The notes: a model not told the origin generated them from the letters alone. DNA of 64,000 nt from Pseudomonas sp. CC6-YY-74 (GCF_002025205.1 NZ_CP019947.1:4068001-4132000), one strand, 5' to 3'; shown: positions 1-8,673, counted from the stretch's first letter. A program made the numbers and translations.

Positions 1-624
1 ATCCGCCAATTGGTGGGCGCGGCCGAGGCGAATCGGCGCGCTTTCGATATCCACCAGCAGTGCCGGGCAGGCACTCGGCGCCAAGGCCGGCCAGTCGCGC
101 AGGCGGCCATCGGTGATGATCAGCAGGCGCTGGCGTTCGCCCGGGTGCAAACGCTGACGCCGCGCCTGCCAGTCGGCGGCCTGGTGCAACGCATCGAGCA
201 AGGGCGTGCCGCCGCCTGCGCCCAACTCGGCCAACCACAGTTGCAAGGCCTGGGTAGCTTGCTGCCCTTGCCACATCCATTGCGCTTGGCGGCCGGTGGC
301 ATGCAACACGGCCAGGCGCGCACGCTGGCGGCGCGCCTGCTCGAACACCTCAGCGAGCAGGCCCTTGGCCTTGCTCAACGCGCCGTGGCGGCGGGTCGAG
401 GCCGAGGCATCGACGATCACCAACCACAGTTCCGTGGGTCGTGCGCTGCGCGGACGCTGCAGCAAATCCTGGCGATTGCGCGGACGGCCCTTGAGCAGAG
501 TCGCCGGCCAGTCAATCCGGCCACCCGCGCCAGCGCGAATGGCACCACTGCGACCACCGCCTAGTGTGCCGGGAGCGGCCTGGGCATCCGCGCCTGTGGC
601 TGTGCGCGGGCGGATGCCTAGGGC
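1..624 (-). CDS. VWA-domain (ChlD-type) cobaltochelatase part, read by -1 frameshift; partial at window edge
   Basis: This frame is open from about position 624 to the window edge and continues beyond it. I translated it by hand. It holds a von Willebrand A domain with a complete MIDAS pattern: DASAS after a hydrophobic strand, then GGGTPLLDAL, then ITDGR. This is the organisation of the medium (D-type) subunit of Mg/Co chelatases, which binds metal and docks on the AAA+ subunit. No ATG or GTG with a good ribosome-binding site is obvious at its beginning. It continues directly from the ChlI-like frame at 618-1640 through a slippery site, so it is best read as the C-terminal half of a longer fusion product. 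The partner is CobN, encoded upstream on the same strand. Confidence 0.8.
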
Positions 625-630
625 TTTTTT
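583..630 (-). promoter_or_regulatory. Programmed -1 frameshift site: A AAA AAG heptamer plus stem-loop
   Basis: On the minus strand the ChlI frame reads GCA AAA AAG CCC TAG, so the heptamer A AAA AAG (630 down to 624) lies two codons before the stop at 620-618. Five bases after the heptamer, a perfect 9-bp inverted repeat (GGCATCCGC at 618-610 and its complement at 591-583, loop 18 nt) can form a stem. Slipping back one base joins the ATPase frame to the VWA frame. No strong upstream Shine-Dalgarno stimulator is visible; the nearest is an AAGG about 20 nt away. Confidence 0.72.
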
Positions 631-1640
631 GCCCAGCGCGGCGGTACACGCCTTACGCCGAGGGTTTGCGCCTGAGCGGGTAATTCGCCCCACTGGCCTT
701 CGCCTTGCGGTGCTTGCTGCTGCTCGCCTGGCGCGCCGTTGCTGGGCTGGGATTGGGGCTGGGGTGGCGACGCTTGCGCGGCAGGCGGCGGGCTATGCCG
801 ACGCCGGTGCCGCAGGACGAACTCCGCTACCGCGTCGATATCCACAGGTTCGATCGCCTCGGCGCCACGCCAGGCGGCATGCGCGCAGGCAGCGCGCAGC
901 CAGACCAGGTCGGCGCGCAAGCCATCGACGGCTGCGGCGAAACAGCGCTGGCTGATCTGCTCTAGGGCAGCATCGTCCAACGGGATATCCGCCAGGCGCT
1001 GGCGAGCGCTCTGGCAACGGCTGTGCAGCTCATCCTGCGGGGACTGCCAGCGCTGCAGAAACGCCTGCGGATCGGCATCGAAGGCCAGCCGGCGGCGGAT
1101 GATCTCGGCACGCTGGGCCGGTTGCGGCTGGGCATCCAGGGCCAGGTTGAAGCCGAAACGATCGAGCAACTGCGGGCGCAGTTCGCCCTCTTCGCCGTTC
1201 ATGGTGCCGATCAGCACAAAGCGCGCGGCATGCCGGTGGGAGATGCCGTCGCGCTCGACATGATTGACCCCGCTGGCGGCAGCATCCAGCAGCAGGTCGA
1301 CCAGATGATCGGGCAGCAGGTTGACCTCATCGACGTAGAGCACGCCGCCATTGGCCTTGGCCAGCAGGCCGGGGCAGAACTGCGCACGGCCCTCGCTCAG
1401 CGCCGCGTCCAGGTCCAGGGTGCCGACGATGCGCTCCTCACTCGCGCCCAGCGGCAGGGTGACGAAGGTGCCGCTGGCCAACAGATCGGCCAGGCCGCGG
1501 GCCAGAGTCGACTTGGCCATGCCGCGCGGCCCTTCGATCAGCACGCCACCGATGGCCGGGTCGATGGCCGCCAGGCACAGCGCCAGCTTGAGGTCGTCAG
1601 CGCCGACCACGGCAGCGAGGGGGAAGTGGCTATCGATCAT
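618..1640 (-). CDS. ChlI-type AAA+ ATPase subunit of cobaltochelatase (340 aa zero-frame product)
   Basis: This is an AAA+ ATPase of the Mg-chelatase I family. A Walker A motif GPRGMAKST lies at residues 37-45, a Walker B-like GGVLYVDEVNLL near residue 100, and an ARF-type LLDRFGF near residue 155. The last 60 residues are a Pro/Gln-rich linker, typical of the hinge between I-like and D-like halves of ChlD proteins. The start is taken at the ATG at 1640, where homology begins, because longer upstream readings run into repeats. The zero-frame product stops at 618 after RWAKKP; a -1 slip gives the VWA-containing long form. It lies downstream of cobN and probably powers cobalt insertion into hydrogenobyrinate a,c-diamide. 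No separate cobS or cobT is visible in the window. Confidence 0.85.
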   Translation of the reverse strand: MIDSHFPLAAVVGADDLKLALCLAAIDPAIGGVLIEGPRGMAKSTLARGLADLLASGTFVTLPLGASEERIVGTLDLDAALSEGRAQFCPGLLAKANGGVLYVDEVNLLPDHLVDLLLDAAASGVNHVERDGISHRHAARFVLIGTMNGEEGELRPQLLDRFGFNLALDAQPQPAQRAEIIRRRLAFDADPQAFLQRWQSPQDELHSRCQSARQRLADIPLDDAALEQISQRCFAAAVDGLRADLVWLRAACAHAAWRGAEAIEPVDIDAVAEFVLRHRRRHSPPPAAQASPPQPQSQPSNGAPGEQQQAPQGEGQWGELPAQAQTLGVRRVPPRWAKKP

Positions 1641-1670
1641 GGCAGGCGTCCGTATGGGCGAAGAGCGGTG

Positions 1671-2107
1671 CGTAGGGTGTGTTAGCGACGCAGCACGCCG
1701 CCCGGGAATCCACACGCGGTGGTGGTGCGCCGCGTAACCCACCAGGCGATGGACCGCGTTGCGCCGGTGGTGGGTTACGCCGCATCAGGTTCGCTGGGTA
1801 GTGCGGTAACCGCGGCATGCGGCTAACCCACCCTACGGGAGTGGATGCGTAGGGTGGGTTAACGACGCGGGACACCGCTCGGGAATCCACACACGGTGGT
1901 GGCGCGGCGCGTAACCCGCCAGGCGATGGAACGCGTTGCGCCCATGGTGGGTTAGCGACGCGGCACAACGGCCGGGAAGCCACACGCGGTGGTGGCGCGG
2001 CGTGTAACCCAGCAGGCGATGGACCGCGTTGCGCCGGTGGTGGGTTACGCCGCACCGCAAAAGGCGTGATGTTTGAAAATGGCAACATGCGGCTAACCCT
2101 CCCTACG
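1671..2107. repeat. Tandem array of three ~105-bp palindromic intergenic repeats
   Basis: The stretch between chlI and cobN is made of three diverged copies starting near 1671, 1848 and 1948. Each has a GTGGGTTAGCGACGCGG-like head, a CGGGAATCCACACGCGGTGG middle and a tail that can fold back on itself (CGTAACCCACC against GGTGGGTTACG). Fragments of the same family, with GTAACCCACC and CCTACGG blocks, recur near 58580-58680. There is no credible gene inside; the open frames here encode only the repeat. It resembles the hairpin-forming intergenic repeats common in pseudomonads. Confidence 0.75.
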
Positions 2108-2110
2108 CAT

Positions 2111-5100
2111 CTAGGTTTCCTCGCTGTCGATCAGCAGGTTTTCCAGGGCTTCGCGGTAGTCGCCGGGGTTCTCCCAGAGGCCGCGCTGCTGGGCTTCGAG
2201 CAGGCGTTCGAGGATGTCCTGCAGGGCGCCGGGGTTGTGCTGCTGGATAAACTCGCGGGTGTCCTTGTCGAGCAGATAGGCATCGGTGAGCAGGGCGTAC
2301 TGGTGGTCGTCGACCAGTTCGCTGGTGGCGTCGAAGGCGAACAGGTAGTCGACGGTCGCCGCCAGTTCGAACGCACCCTTGTAGCCGTGGCGCTTCATGC
2401 CCGCGATCCACTTGGGGTTGGCCGCACGGGCGCGCACCACGCGGCCCAGTTCTTCCTTGAGGGTACGAATGCGCGGCGTGTCGGGCTGGCTGTTGTCGCC
2501 GTGATAGCTGGCTACCTTGGCCCCGCGCAGGGTTTCCACCGCCGCGAGCATGCCGCCCTGAAACTGGTAGTAATCGTTGGAATCGAGGATGTCGTGCTCG
2601 CGGTTGTCCTGGTTGTGCAGCACCGCCTGCATCTGCTGCAGGCGTTCGGCGAACTGCGCGCGGGCCGGGGTGCCTGCGCTGTGCTTGCCGTAGGCGTAGC
2701 CGCCCCAGTTCAGGTAGACCTCGGCGAGATCCTCGCGGGTCTGCCACAGGCGCTCTTCGATGGCGTTCTGCACGCCCGCGCCATATGCGCCCGGCTTGGA
2801 ACCGAACACCCGCCAGCCGGCCTGTTTGCGCGCCTCATGTTCGTCCAGGCCGCTGTCTTGCAGGGCCAGGGATTCACGCCAGACCCGCGCCGACAGTGGG
2901 TTCAACTCTTCCGGCTCGTCCAGCTCGACCAGCGCCTGCACCGCCTCATCGAACAGGCGAATCAGGTTGCTGAAAGCGTCGCGGAAGAAGCCAGACACGC
3001 GCAGGGTCACGTCCACCCGCGGGCGGCCGAGCTGCGCCAGCGGCAACACCTCGAAGCGTTCGACGCGCTGGCTGCCGGCCTGCCACACCGGGCGCACGCC
3101 GAGCAGCGCCAGGGCCTGGGCCATGTCGTCACCGCCGGTGCGCATGGTCGCGGTGCCCCAGACCGACAGGCCGAGCTGACGCAGGTGGTCGCCGTGGTCC
3201 TGCAGGTGGCGTTCGAGCAGACGATCCGCCGCCTGCACGCCGATGCGCCAGGCGGTCGGGGTCGGCAGGTTGCGTACATCCACCGAGTAGAAATTGCGCC
3301 CGGTGGGCAGCACATCGAGGCGACCGCGACTGGGCGCGCCACTCGGCCCGGCCGGGACGAAGCGGCCGGCCAGGGCGGCGAGCAGGCCGTGGATTTCCGC
3401 CGGACCGCAGGCATCCAGCAGCGGCGCGACCTGATCGCGCAAACGCTGTAGCACCAGGGCGCTGGCCGGGCCAACGGCTTCGCAGTCCGCTGTATCGATC
3501 AACTGCAACGCGAGGATTGCCAGGCGCTCGCGGGTATCGCCGACACTGCGCCACAGGCTGTTATCGCAGGCCTGTAATACCTCGGGACGCGGCCCCTGCC
3601 AGTCCTCGGCCATGGCGCAATCCAGCGGATCGAAGCCCAACTCCAGGTCATGGGCCAGGGCGCGCAGCAGGCTGGCGTTGGCGCCCTGGCCATCGCCTCG
3701 GGGAATGCGCAGCAGCGCCAGCAGGGTGTCGCGGCGCAACTGGCCAGCCGGCGATTCGCCGAACACATGCAGGCCATCGCGGATCTGCGATTCCTTGAGG
3801 TCGCACAAGTAGGCGTCGAGCTGCGGCAACCAGCTGTTGGGATCATCGTTGAGTTGCAGGCCGAGTTCGCGGTCGAGGCTGGCCTCGCGCACCTTGAGCA
3901 GAATCTCGCCGCGCAACTCGACAGCGCGGCGCAGGTCGAGCTGGCTGGCCTCGTAATACTCATCGGCCAGGCGCTCGATATCGCGCAACGGGCCGTAGCT
4001 TTCCGCGCGGGTCAGCGGCGGCATCAGGTGGTCGATGATCACCGCCTGGGTCCGCCGCTTGGCCTGCGCGCCCTCGCCCGGATCGTTGACGATAAACGGG
4101 TAAATGTTCGGCAGCGGCCCGAGAATCGCGCTCGGCCAGCACTGCTCCGACAGGCCGACGCTCTTGCCCGGCAGCCATTCCAGGTTGCCGTGCTTGCCGA
4201 CGTGGATCACCGCGTCGGTGGCAAACGCTGTGCGCAGCCAGCAGTAGAACGCCAGGTAGCCGTGCGGCGGCACCAGGTCGGGGTCGTGATAGACCGCGCT
4301 GACATCGACCTGATAACCGCGCGCCGGCTGGATGCCGACGAAGGTCAGGCCGAAACGCAGACCGGCGATCATCAACCGCCCGCCGCGTTCTCCTCGGTAC
4401 ATGGGGTCCTGCTCGGGGCCGCCCCAGCGTTCGAGTACTGCTTGCTGGTTGGCGGCGGGCAACTGGGCGAAGAACGCCTGATAGTCCTCCAGCGCCAGGC
4501 TCTGCGCGCAGGGCCGTGCATCCAGGTTGTCGAGATCGTTGGTCACCCCGCCGAGCAGCTGGTGGATCAACGCGGTGCCGCTGTCCGGCAGAGCTGCGAG
4601 CGGATAACCCTGCTGCTGCAGGGCACGCAGGATATTCAGCGCCGCCGCCGGGGTATCCAGGCCGACGCCATTGCCGATGCGGCCGTCGCGGGTCGGGTAG
4701 TTGGCCAGGACCAGGCTGATACGTTTCTGCGCGTTGGGCTTTCTCGCCAGCTCGACCCAGTTGCGCGCCAGCTCACTGACGAAGTCCATCCCTGGCAGAT
4801 GCGCGCGGTAGCACACCACATCGCTCTGGCTGCGTTCGCTGCGCCAGGCCAGGCCCTTGAAGCTGATCGGCCGGGTGATCAGGCGCCCGTCGAGTTCCGG
4901 CAGGACGATATGCATGGCCAGGTCGCGCGAACCCAGGCCCTGGGCATTGGCTTGCCAGAGTTCGAGATTGTCCAGCGCGCAGATCGCCTGCAAAACCGGC
5001 ACATCGCGACGGAACGGGCGCAGCTCCGGCGCTTCCGGGTTGCTCATGGCAAAACCGGTGGTGTTGATGATGACGCTGGCGTCGACCTCATCCAGCCAGT

Positions 5101-5854
5101 CCTCGACCTGGGCCAGGCAGGCCCCTTCCTTGAGGCTGGCGACGGCAACCGGTAACGGATTCAGGCCCTGGGCTTGCAGGCGCTGGCAGAACACATCGAT
5201 AAACCCGGTATTCGCCGCCTGTAGCTGGGTGCGGTAGAACAGCAGCGCCGCCACCGGCGCGCCCGCCTGCCACTGCGCGTGCCAATCGGCCAGGGTCGCG
5301 TTGGCGTGCTGCGGGTGATACAGGCTGACACGCGGCAAGGCGCACGGCGCCTGCCAAGGGTAATCGCGCTGCAACCAGCGGCTGGCGATGCAGTTGAACA
5401 GCTGCCGCGCGTTCTGCGCGCCGCCCTGACGCAGGTACTGCCAGAGCCGTTCGCTGTCGTCCGCCGACACATTGCCCAGGCCGCTCAGCCCGGGATCTGG
5501 GCTGTCGTCGCCGGGCACCATGATCACCTGGGCGCCGCGCTCGGCCAGTTCGACCAGGCGCTCGATGCCGTAGCGCCAGTAACTGACGCCGCCATGCACG
5601 GAAATCAGGATCACCTTGGCGTGCTGCAGCACCTGCTCGACGTAGAGATCTACCGAGGCGTGATTGCCCAGCTGCGCCGGACTGGCCAGGCGCAGGCTGG
5701 GGTAATCCGCCGGCAGCTGCCGCGCCACCTCGGCCAGCAACGACAGGTGCGAATCGCCGGTGCAGAGAATCACCAACTCGGCCGGGGTCTGGCCAAGGTC
5801 GGCAATGCTGTCGGCCGGCAGCTGGCTGCCGGGCTGGGCGCGCAATAAATGCAT
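2111..5854 (-). CDS. cobN: Cobaltochelatase large subunit CobN
   Basis: The product is 1247 aa, the usual CobN length, and resembles the H subunit of magnesium chelatase throughout. It binds hydrogenobyrinic acid a,c-diamide and inserts Co2+ with ATP hydrolysed by the AAA+ and VWA partners, in the aerobic cobalamin pathway in the cytoplasm. Recognisable blocks include the N-terminal SVHGGVSYWRYG region, the VGIQPARGY and HVGKHGNLEWLPGK segments in the middle, and the LPTGRNFYSVD and WGGYAYGKHSAG segments towards the C-terminus. The ATG at 5854 fits the family start. The gene lies between cobW and the chlI/chlD gene on the same strand; a hairpin repeat separates it from cobW. Confidence 0.95.
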   Translation of the reverse strand: MHLLRAQPGSQLPADSIADLGQTPAELVILCTGDSHLSLLAEVARQLPADYPSLRLASPAQLGNHASVDLYVEQVLQHAKVILISVHGGVSYWRYGIERLVELAERGAQVIMVPGDDSPDPGLSGLGNVSADDSERLWQYLRQGGAQNARQLFNCIASRWLQRDYPWQAPCALPRVSLYHPQHANATLADWHAQWQAGAPVAALLFYRTQLQAANTGFIDVFCQRLQAQGLNPLPVAVASLKEGACLAQVEDWLDEVDASVIINTTGFAMSNPEAPELRPFRRDVPVLQAICALDNLELWQANAQGLGSRDLAMHIVLPELDGRLITRPISFKGLAWRSERSQSDVVCYRAHLPGMDFVSELARNWVELARKPNAQKRISLVLANYPTRDGRIGNGVGLDTPAAALNILRALQQQGYPLAALPDSGTALIHQLLGGVTNDLDNLDARPCAQSLALEDYQAFFAQLPAANQQAVLERWGGPEQDPMYRGERGGRLMIAGLRFGLTFVGIQPARGYQVDVSAVYHDPDLVPPHGYLAFYCWLRTAFATDAVIHVGKHGNLEWLPGKSVGLSEQCWPSAILGPLPNIYPFIVNDPGEGAQAKRRTQAVIIDHLMPPLTRAESYGPLRDIERLADEYYEASQLDLRRAVELRGEILLKVREASLDRELGLQLNDDPNSWLPQLDAYLCDLKESQIRDGLHVFGESPAGQLRRDTLLALLRIPRGDGQGANASLLRALAHDLELGFDPLDCAMAEDWQGPRPEVLQACDNSLWRSVGDTRERLAILALQLIDTADCEAVGPASALVLQRLRDQVAPLLDACGPAEIHGLLAALAGRFVPAGPSGAPSRGRLDVLPTGRNFYSVDVRNLPTPTAWRIGVQAADRLLERHLQDHGDHLRQLGLSVWGTATMRTGGDDMAQALALLGVRPVWQAGSQRVERFEVLPLAQLGRPRVDVTLRVSGFFRDAFSNLIRLFDEAVQALVELDEPEELNPLSARVWRESLALQDSGLDEHEARKQAGWRVFGSKPGAYGAGVQNAIEERLWQTREDLAEVYLNWGGYAYGKHSAGTPARAQFAERLQQMQAVLHNQDNREHDILDSNDYYQFQGGMLAAVETLRGAKVASYHGDNSQPDTPRIRTLKEELGRVVRARAANPKWIAGMKRHGYKGAFELAATVDYLFAFDATSELVDDHQYALLTDAYLLDKDTREFIQQHNPGALQDILERLLEAQQRGLWENPGDYREALENLLIDSEET

Positions 5855-5866
5855 GATCGCTCTTCT

Positions 5867-5943
5867 TGTAGGAGGGGCTGGGCGGCACTCCGCGTTAGCC
5901 GCGGCCCGTATCGAGCCTAGTCGCGGCTAAAGCCCCTCCCACA
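5867..5943. repeat. REP-like hairpin between cobW and cobN
   Basis: Outer arms TGTAGGAGGGGCT (from 5867) and AGCCCCTCCCACA (to 5943) are inverted and nearly perfect. A second nested pair (TAGCCGCGG and TCGCGGCTA) sits inside. This is the usual shape of a Pseudomonas REP element. It could act as a processing or attenuation structure between the two cob genes. Confidence 0.6.
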
Positions 5944-5949
5944 CTCTGC

Positions 5950-7001
5950 TCAGGCCAGCGCCGCTTGCAGCTCGGCGTCGATGACGGCGTGGTCGAGCTG
6001 CTGGCCGATCACGATCAAGCGGGTGACGCGGGCCTCGTCGGCCTGCCAGGCGCGGTCGAAGTGTTTGTCGAATCGCTGGCCGACGCCTTGCAGCAACAGG
6101 CGCATGGGCTTGCCGGGAATCGCCGCGAAGCCCTTGATGCGCAGGATGCCGTGAGTGCTCACGGCGGCTTTCAGCGCCTGTAGCAAACGCGCTTCCTCGG
6201 CCTCCGGTAGTTCCACGTGGAACGAATCGAATTCGTCGTGATCGTGCTCTTCATGCCCTTCCAGGTCATGGTGGGTCTTGCGCCCATCGATATGCAGCTC
6301 GGTCTCGCAGTTCAGGCCCAGCAACACGCTCAACGGCAGCTCGCCGCCGTGAGCCTCGACCACCTTGACTGCCGGCGGCAGCTCTTGCGTCACTTCCGCG
6401 CGTACCGTGGCCAGGCCAGCAGCGTCGAGCAGGTCGGCCTTGTTGAGAATGACCAGGTCGGCGCTGGCCAGTTGGTCGGCGAACAGTTCGTGCAGCGGCG
6501 ACTCATGGTCGAGGTTGGGATCGAGCTGGCGTTGCTGGTCGACCTGCTCCGGGAAGGCCGCGAAGGTGCCAGCGGCCACCGCCGGGCTGTCGACCACGGT
6601 AATCACCGCGTCGACGGTGCAGGCGTTGCGGATTTCCGGCCAGTTGAAGGCTTGCACCAACGGCTTGGGCAGGGCCAGACCAGAGGTTTCGATGAGGATG
6701 TGATCGAGGTCGTCACGGCGCGCCACCAGCTCGCGCATCACCGGGAAGAACTCCTCCTGCACGGTGCAGCACAGGCAGCCATTGGCCAGCTCGTAGACCC
6801 GGCCGTTGGCTTCTTCTTCGCTGCAACCGATCGAGCATTGCTTGAGGATTTCACCGTCGATGCCCAGCTCGCCGAACTCGTTGACGATCACCGCGATACG
6901 CCGCCCTCTGCATGGCTGAGCATATGCCGGAGCAGGGTGGTCTTACCGGCGCCGAGAAAGCCGGTGACGATGGTGACGGGAAGTTTGGCGAGCGTTTTCA
7001 T
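5950..7001 (-). CDS. cobW: CobW-family GTP-binding metallochaperone (apparent 1-bp frameshift)
   Basis: CobW is a COG0523-family G3E GTPase associated with cobalt delivery for corrin synthesis. Starting at the ATG at 7001 (MKTLAKLPVT), the P-loop GFLGAGKTT lies at residues 14-22, but this frame hits a stop near residue 38. The rest (from IVNEFGELGIDG onward, through the GCLCC metal motif and ILNKADLLD) continues in the next frame to 5950. Adding one G in the GCCGCCC stretch at 6900-6905 restores the usual AEGRRIAVIVNEF junction. One base is therefore missing, either a sequencing error or a recent mutation. The gene lies downstream of a minus-strand cobalamin riboswitch and upstream of cobN. 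Confidence 0.88.
6209..6224. other. parS-like site inside cobW
   Basis: The palindrome GTTCCACGTGGAAC (6210-6223) matches 14 of 16 positions of the consensus parS TGTTCCACGTGGAACA and is identical in its core. It lies about 25 kb from dnaA, within the origin-proximal domain where ParB-binding sites cluster. ParA and ParB are encoded at 21717-23388. Confidence 0.6.
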
Positions 7002-7117
7002 GGGCGACCCTGCGTGGCTGCGAAAGAAAGACCAGCGGGCAGGGGGAACAGGCGTGGCGATAGAACGCGCCAGCCATGTACCACCGGAGCACCCCGCCCG
7101 GTTGTCAAAAGCGTTGC

Positions 7118-7320
7118 GAGGCAGGTCTCCTGGCTCACGACCGGGCTGGCGAATACTCGCCGGCCATTCCCTTCGCCTTCCCGCGCGGACGCAGTGGCTG
7201 TCAGGCTGTCGCGCTCAGGCGACAGACCAACACAAGGGTACGAGTCGTTTACAGTTGCGGGGGCAGCCAGGGCATAAACCCTGTTCCCTCTTAGCTTCGG
7301 TGGCAAAACCGAAGAACCTC
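7118..7320 (-). ncRNA. Cobalamin riboswitch upstream of cobW
   Basis: Read on the minus strand this leader has the conserved blocks of an AdoCbl riboswitch in order: an early hairpin, GCTAAGAGGGAA, GCTGCCCCCGCAACTGTAA (from about 7268), a GCCACTG block, and the B12 box GAGCCAGGAGACCTGCC (7136-7120). It ends about 120 nt before the cobW ATG, so it should repress cobW (and possibly cobN) when cobalamin is plentiful. Confidence 0.92.
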
Positions 7321-7404
7321 GACGGGGTGAAGGCTACGCAGTGCCCGCAGGCAGGTCAATCGCCGCAGTTGACGGGCAGGGCCGCTTCGTGATGTTCTAA
7401 AAAG

Positions 7405-7605
7405 CTGTTTCAGGTGTCTCGCGCATTGCTGCGCGAGGTGAAACGGGAAGCCAGTGCGCCCTTGCGGGCAATTCTGGCGCTGCCCCCGCAACGGTAAGCG
7501 CATGTCAGGGTCATCATCGCCACTGTGCCGCAAGGCATGGGAAGGCTGACCCTCCACTGTCCAGTCGACAGTCTGCGTAAGCCCGGAGACCGGCCTGAAA
7601 CTTTG
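7405..7605 (+). ncRNA. Cobalamin riboswitch upstream of cbtB-cbtA
   Basis: The plus strand carries a second AdoCbl riboswitch: GAAACGGGAAGCCAGTG, then GGCGCTGCCCCCGCAACGGT, a CCACTG block, GGGAAGG, and the B12 box GTAAGCCCGGAGACCGGCC (about 7577-7595). The cbtB start follows about 110 nt later. It lies head to head with the minus-strand riboswitch, about 85 nt apart. Confidence 0.92.
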
Positions 7606-7714
7606 TTTGGCAACCCGCGGTGGGCGGGTACGCGCCGGAATCCCGAGCCTGTTCAGGCCTGGGTCCTTGCTGCGTTCCTCCTGCATAGCTTCCCCAACAG
7701 CAGAAGGTCAGACC

Positions 7715-7900
7715 ATGTCCAGCAGCGCACTCGCTTCTTCAGTAGCCGTCACCCTCCCTCTTTCGCAACGCCTGGTGTTGGCCGTCGGTAGCTGCCTGCT
7801 CGGCGCCGCGCTGATCTTCGTTGCCGGCTTCTCGCCTATCGAGGCGCTGCACAACGCTGCCCACGATACCCGCCACAGCGCCGCCTTCCCCTGCCACTGA
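7715..7900 (+). CDS. cbtB: CbtB, small cobalt transporter subunit
   Basis: This is a 61-residue membrane protein with one hydrophobic segment (about residues 15-36) and a short histidine-rich C-terminus (HNAAHDTRHS, ending PCH), the hallmark of CbtB. The CbtAB pair is a predicted B12-regulated cobalt uptake system. The ATG at 7715 has an AAGGTC purine stretch about 8 nt upstream; the open frame extends upstream into the riboswitch but shows no homology there. cbtA follows after 10 nt. Confidence 0.88.
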   Translation: MSSSALASSVAVTLPLSQRLVLAVGSCLLGAALIFVAGFSPIEALHNAAHDTRHSAAFPCH

Positions 7901-7910
7901 GACCGCTGCC

Positions 7911-8635
7911 ATGTTCAAGCGTATTGCCCAGACGGCAGGCTTCGCCGGCCTGCTTGCCGCCATTTTTCTGACCCTGTTGCAGAGTTTTTGGCTGACCCCG
8001 CTGATTCTTCAGGCGGAAAGCTATGAAAACAGCGCTCCTGCGCAAGACGTGCTGAGCGAGCATAGTCATGCCGCCGCAACCCCCGCCCATAGCCACGAGG
8101 CTGCCGCCGGCCATAGCCACGACGCACAAGCTTGGGCGCCGCAAGACGGCTGGCAACGCACCCTGGCCACCGGTTTGAGCAACCTGGTGGTGGCCATCGG
8201 TTTCGCCCTGGTGCTCGCCGGTCTGTTCACCCTGCGCGCGCCGGGTCAAACCTGGCAGGGCCTGCTGTGGGGCCTCGCCGGCTTTGCCACCTTCTCCCTC
8301 GCGCCGGCCGCCGGCCTGCCGCCGGAACTGCCGGGCAGCGCCGCCGCCGAGTTGCTGCTGCGCCAGTACTGGTGGATCGGCACGGCCGTGGCCACCGCTG
8401 TCGGCCTGGGCCTGTTGGCATTTAGCCGTCACTGGGCGCTGCGCATCGCGGGCTTGCTGGTACTGGCTATCCCCATCTGATCGGCGCGCCGCAACCTGAG
8501 GTGCATGCGAGCCTGGCCCCAGCAGCCCTGGAGCAAGAATTCATACTCGCTTCGCTGCTGAGCACCGCGCTGTTCTGGGCGGCCCTGGGCCTGGCTGCCG
8601 CCTGGTTCTACACGCGCCCCCGGCAGAGCGCCTGA
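7911..8635 (+). CDS. cbtA: CbtA, cobalt transporter membrane subunit (apparent 1-bp frameshift)
   Basis: The product is a multi-spanning inner-membrane protein with an N-terminal transmembrane helix (about residues 9-30), a periplasmic histidine-rich loop (EHSHAAATPAHSHE and GHSHD, about residues 53-73) likely to bind Co2+, and further helices. As written it stops early at 8480, at AIPI. Adding one C to the run at 8471-8474 restores IPHLIGAPQPEVH and the rest of the family's C-terminus, ending at 8635 (about 241 aa). A missing base in a C run suggests a sequence error. It is under the cobalamin riboswitch with cbtB. Confidence 0.85.
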
Positions 8636-8673
8636 GCCACTCCGGTGGCCAGTCCAACGGGGGCGCGACCGCC

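Noticed and set aside
1630..2088. A 152-codon repeat protein between chlI and cobN
   Set aside because: The protein repeats (RNPPPAQRGPSPGGL type) come only from the tandem DNA repeats; there is no ribosome-binding site or homology.
6895..7001. Programmed frameshift in cobW
   Set aside because: There is no slippery heptamer or stimulator, and one added base gives the exact family sequence; similar one-base losses occur in rnpA and cbtA.
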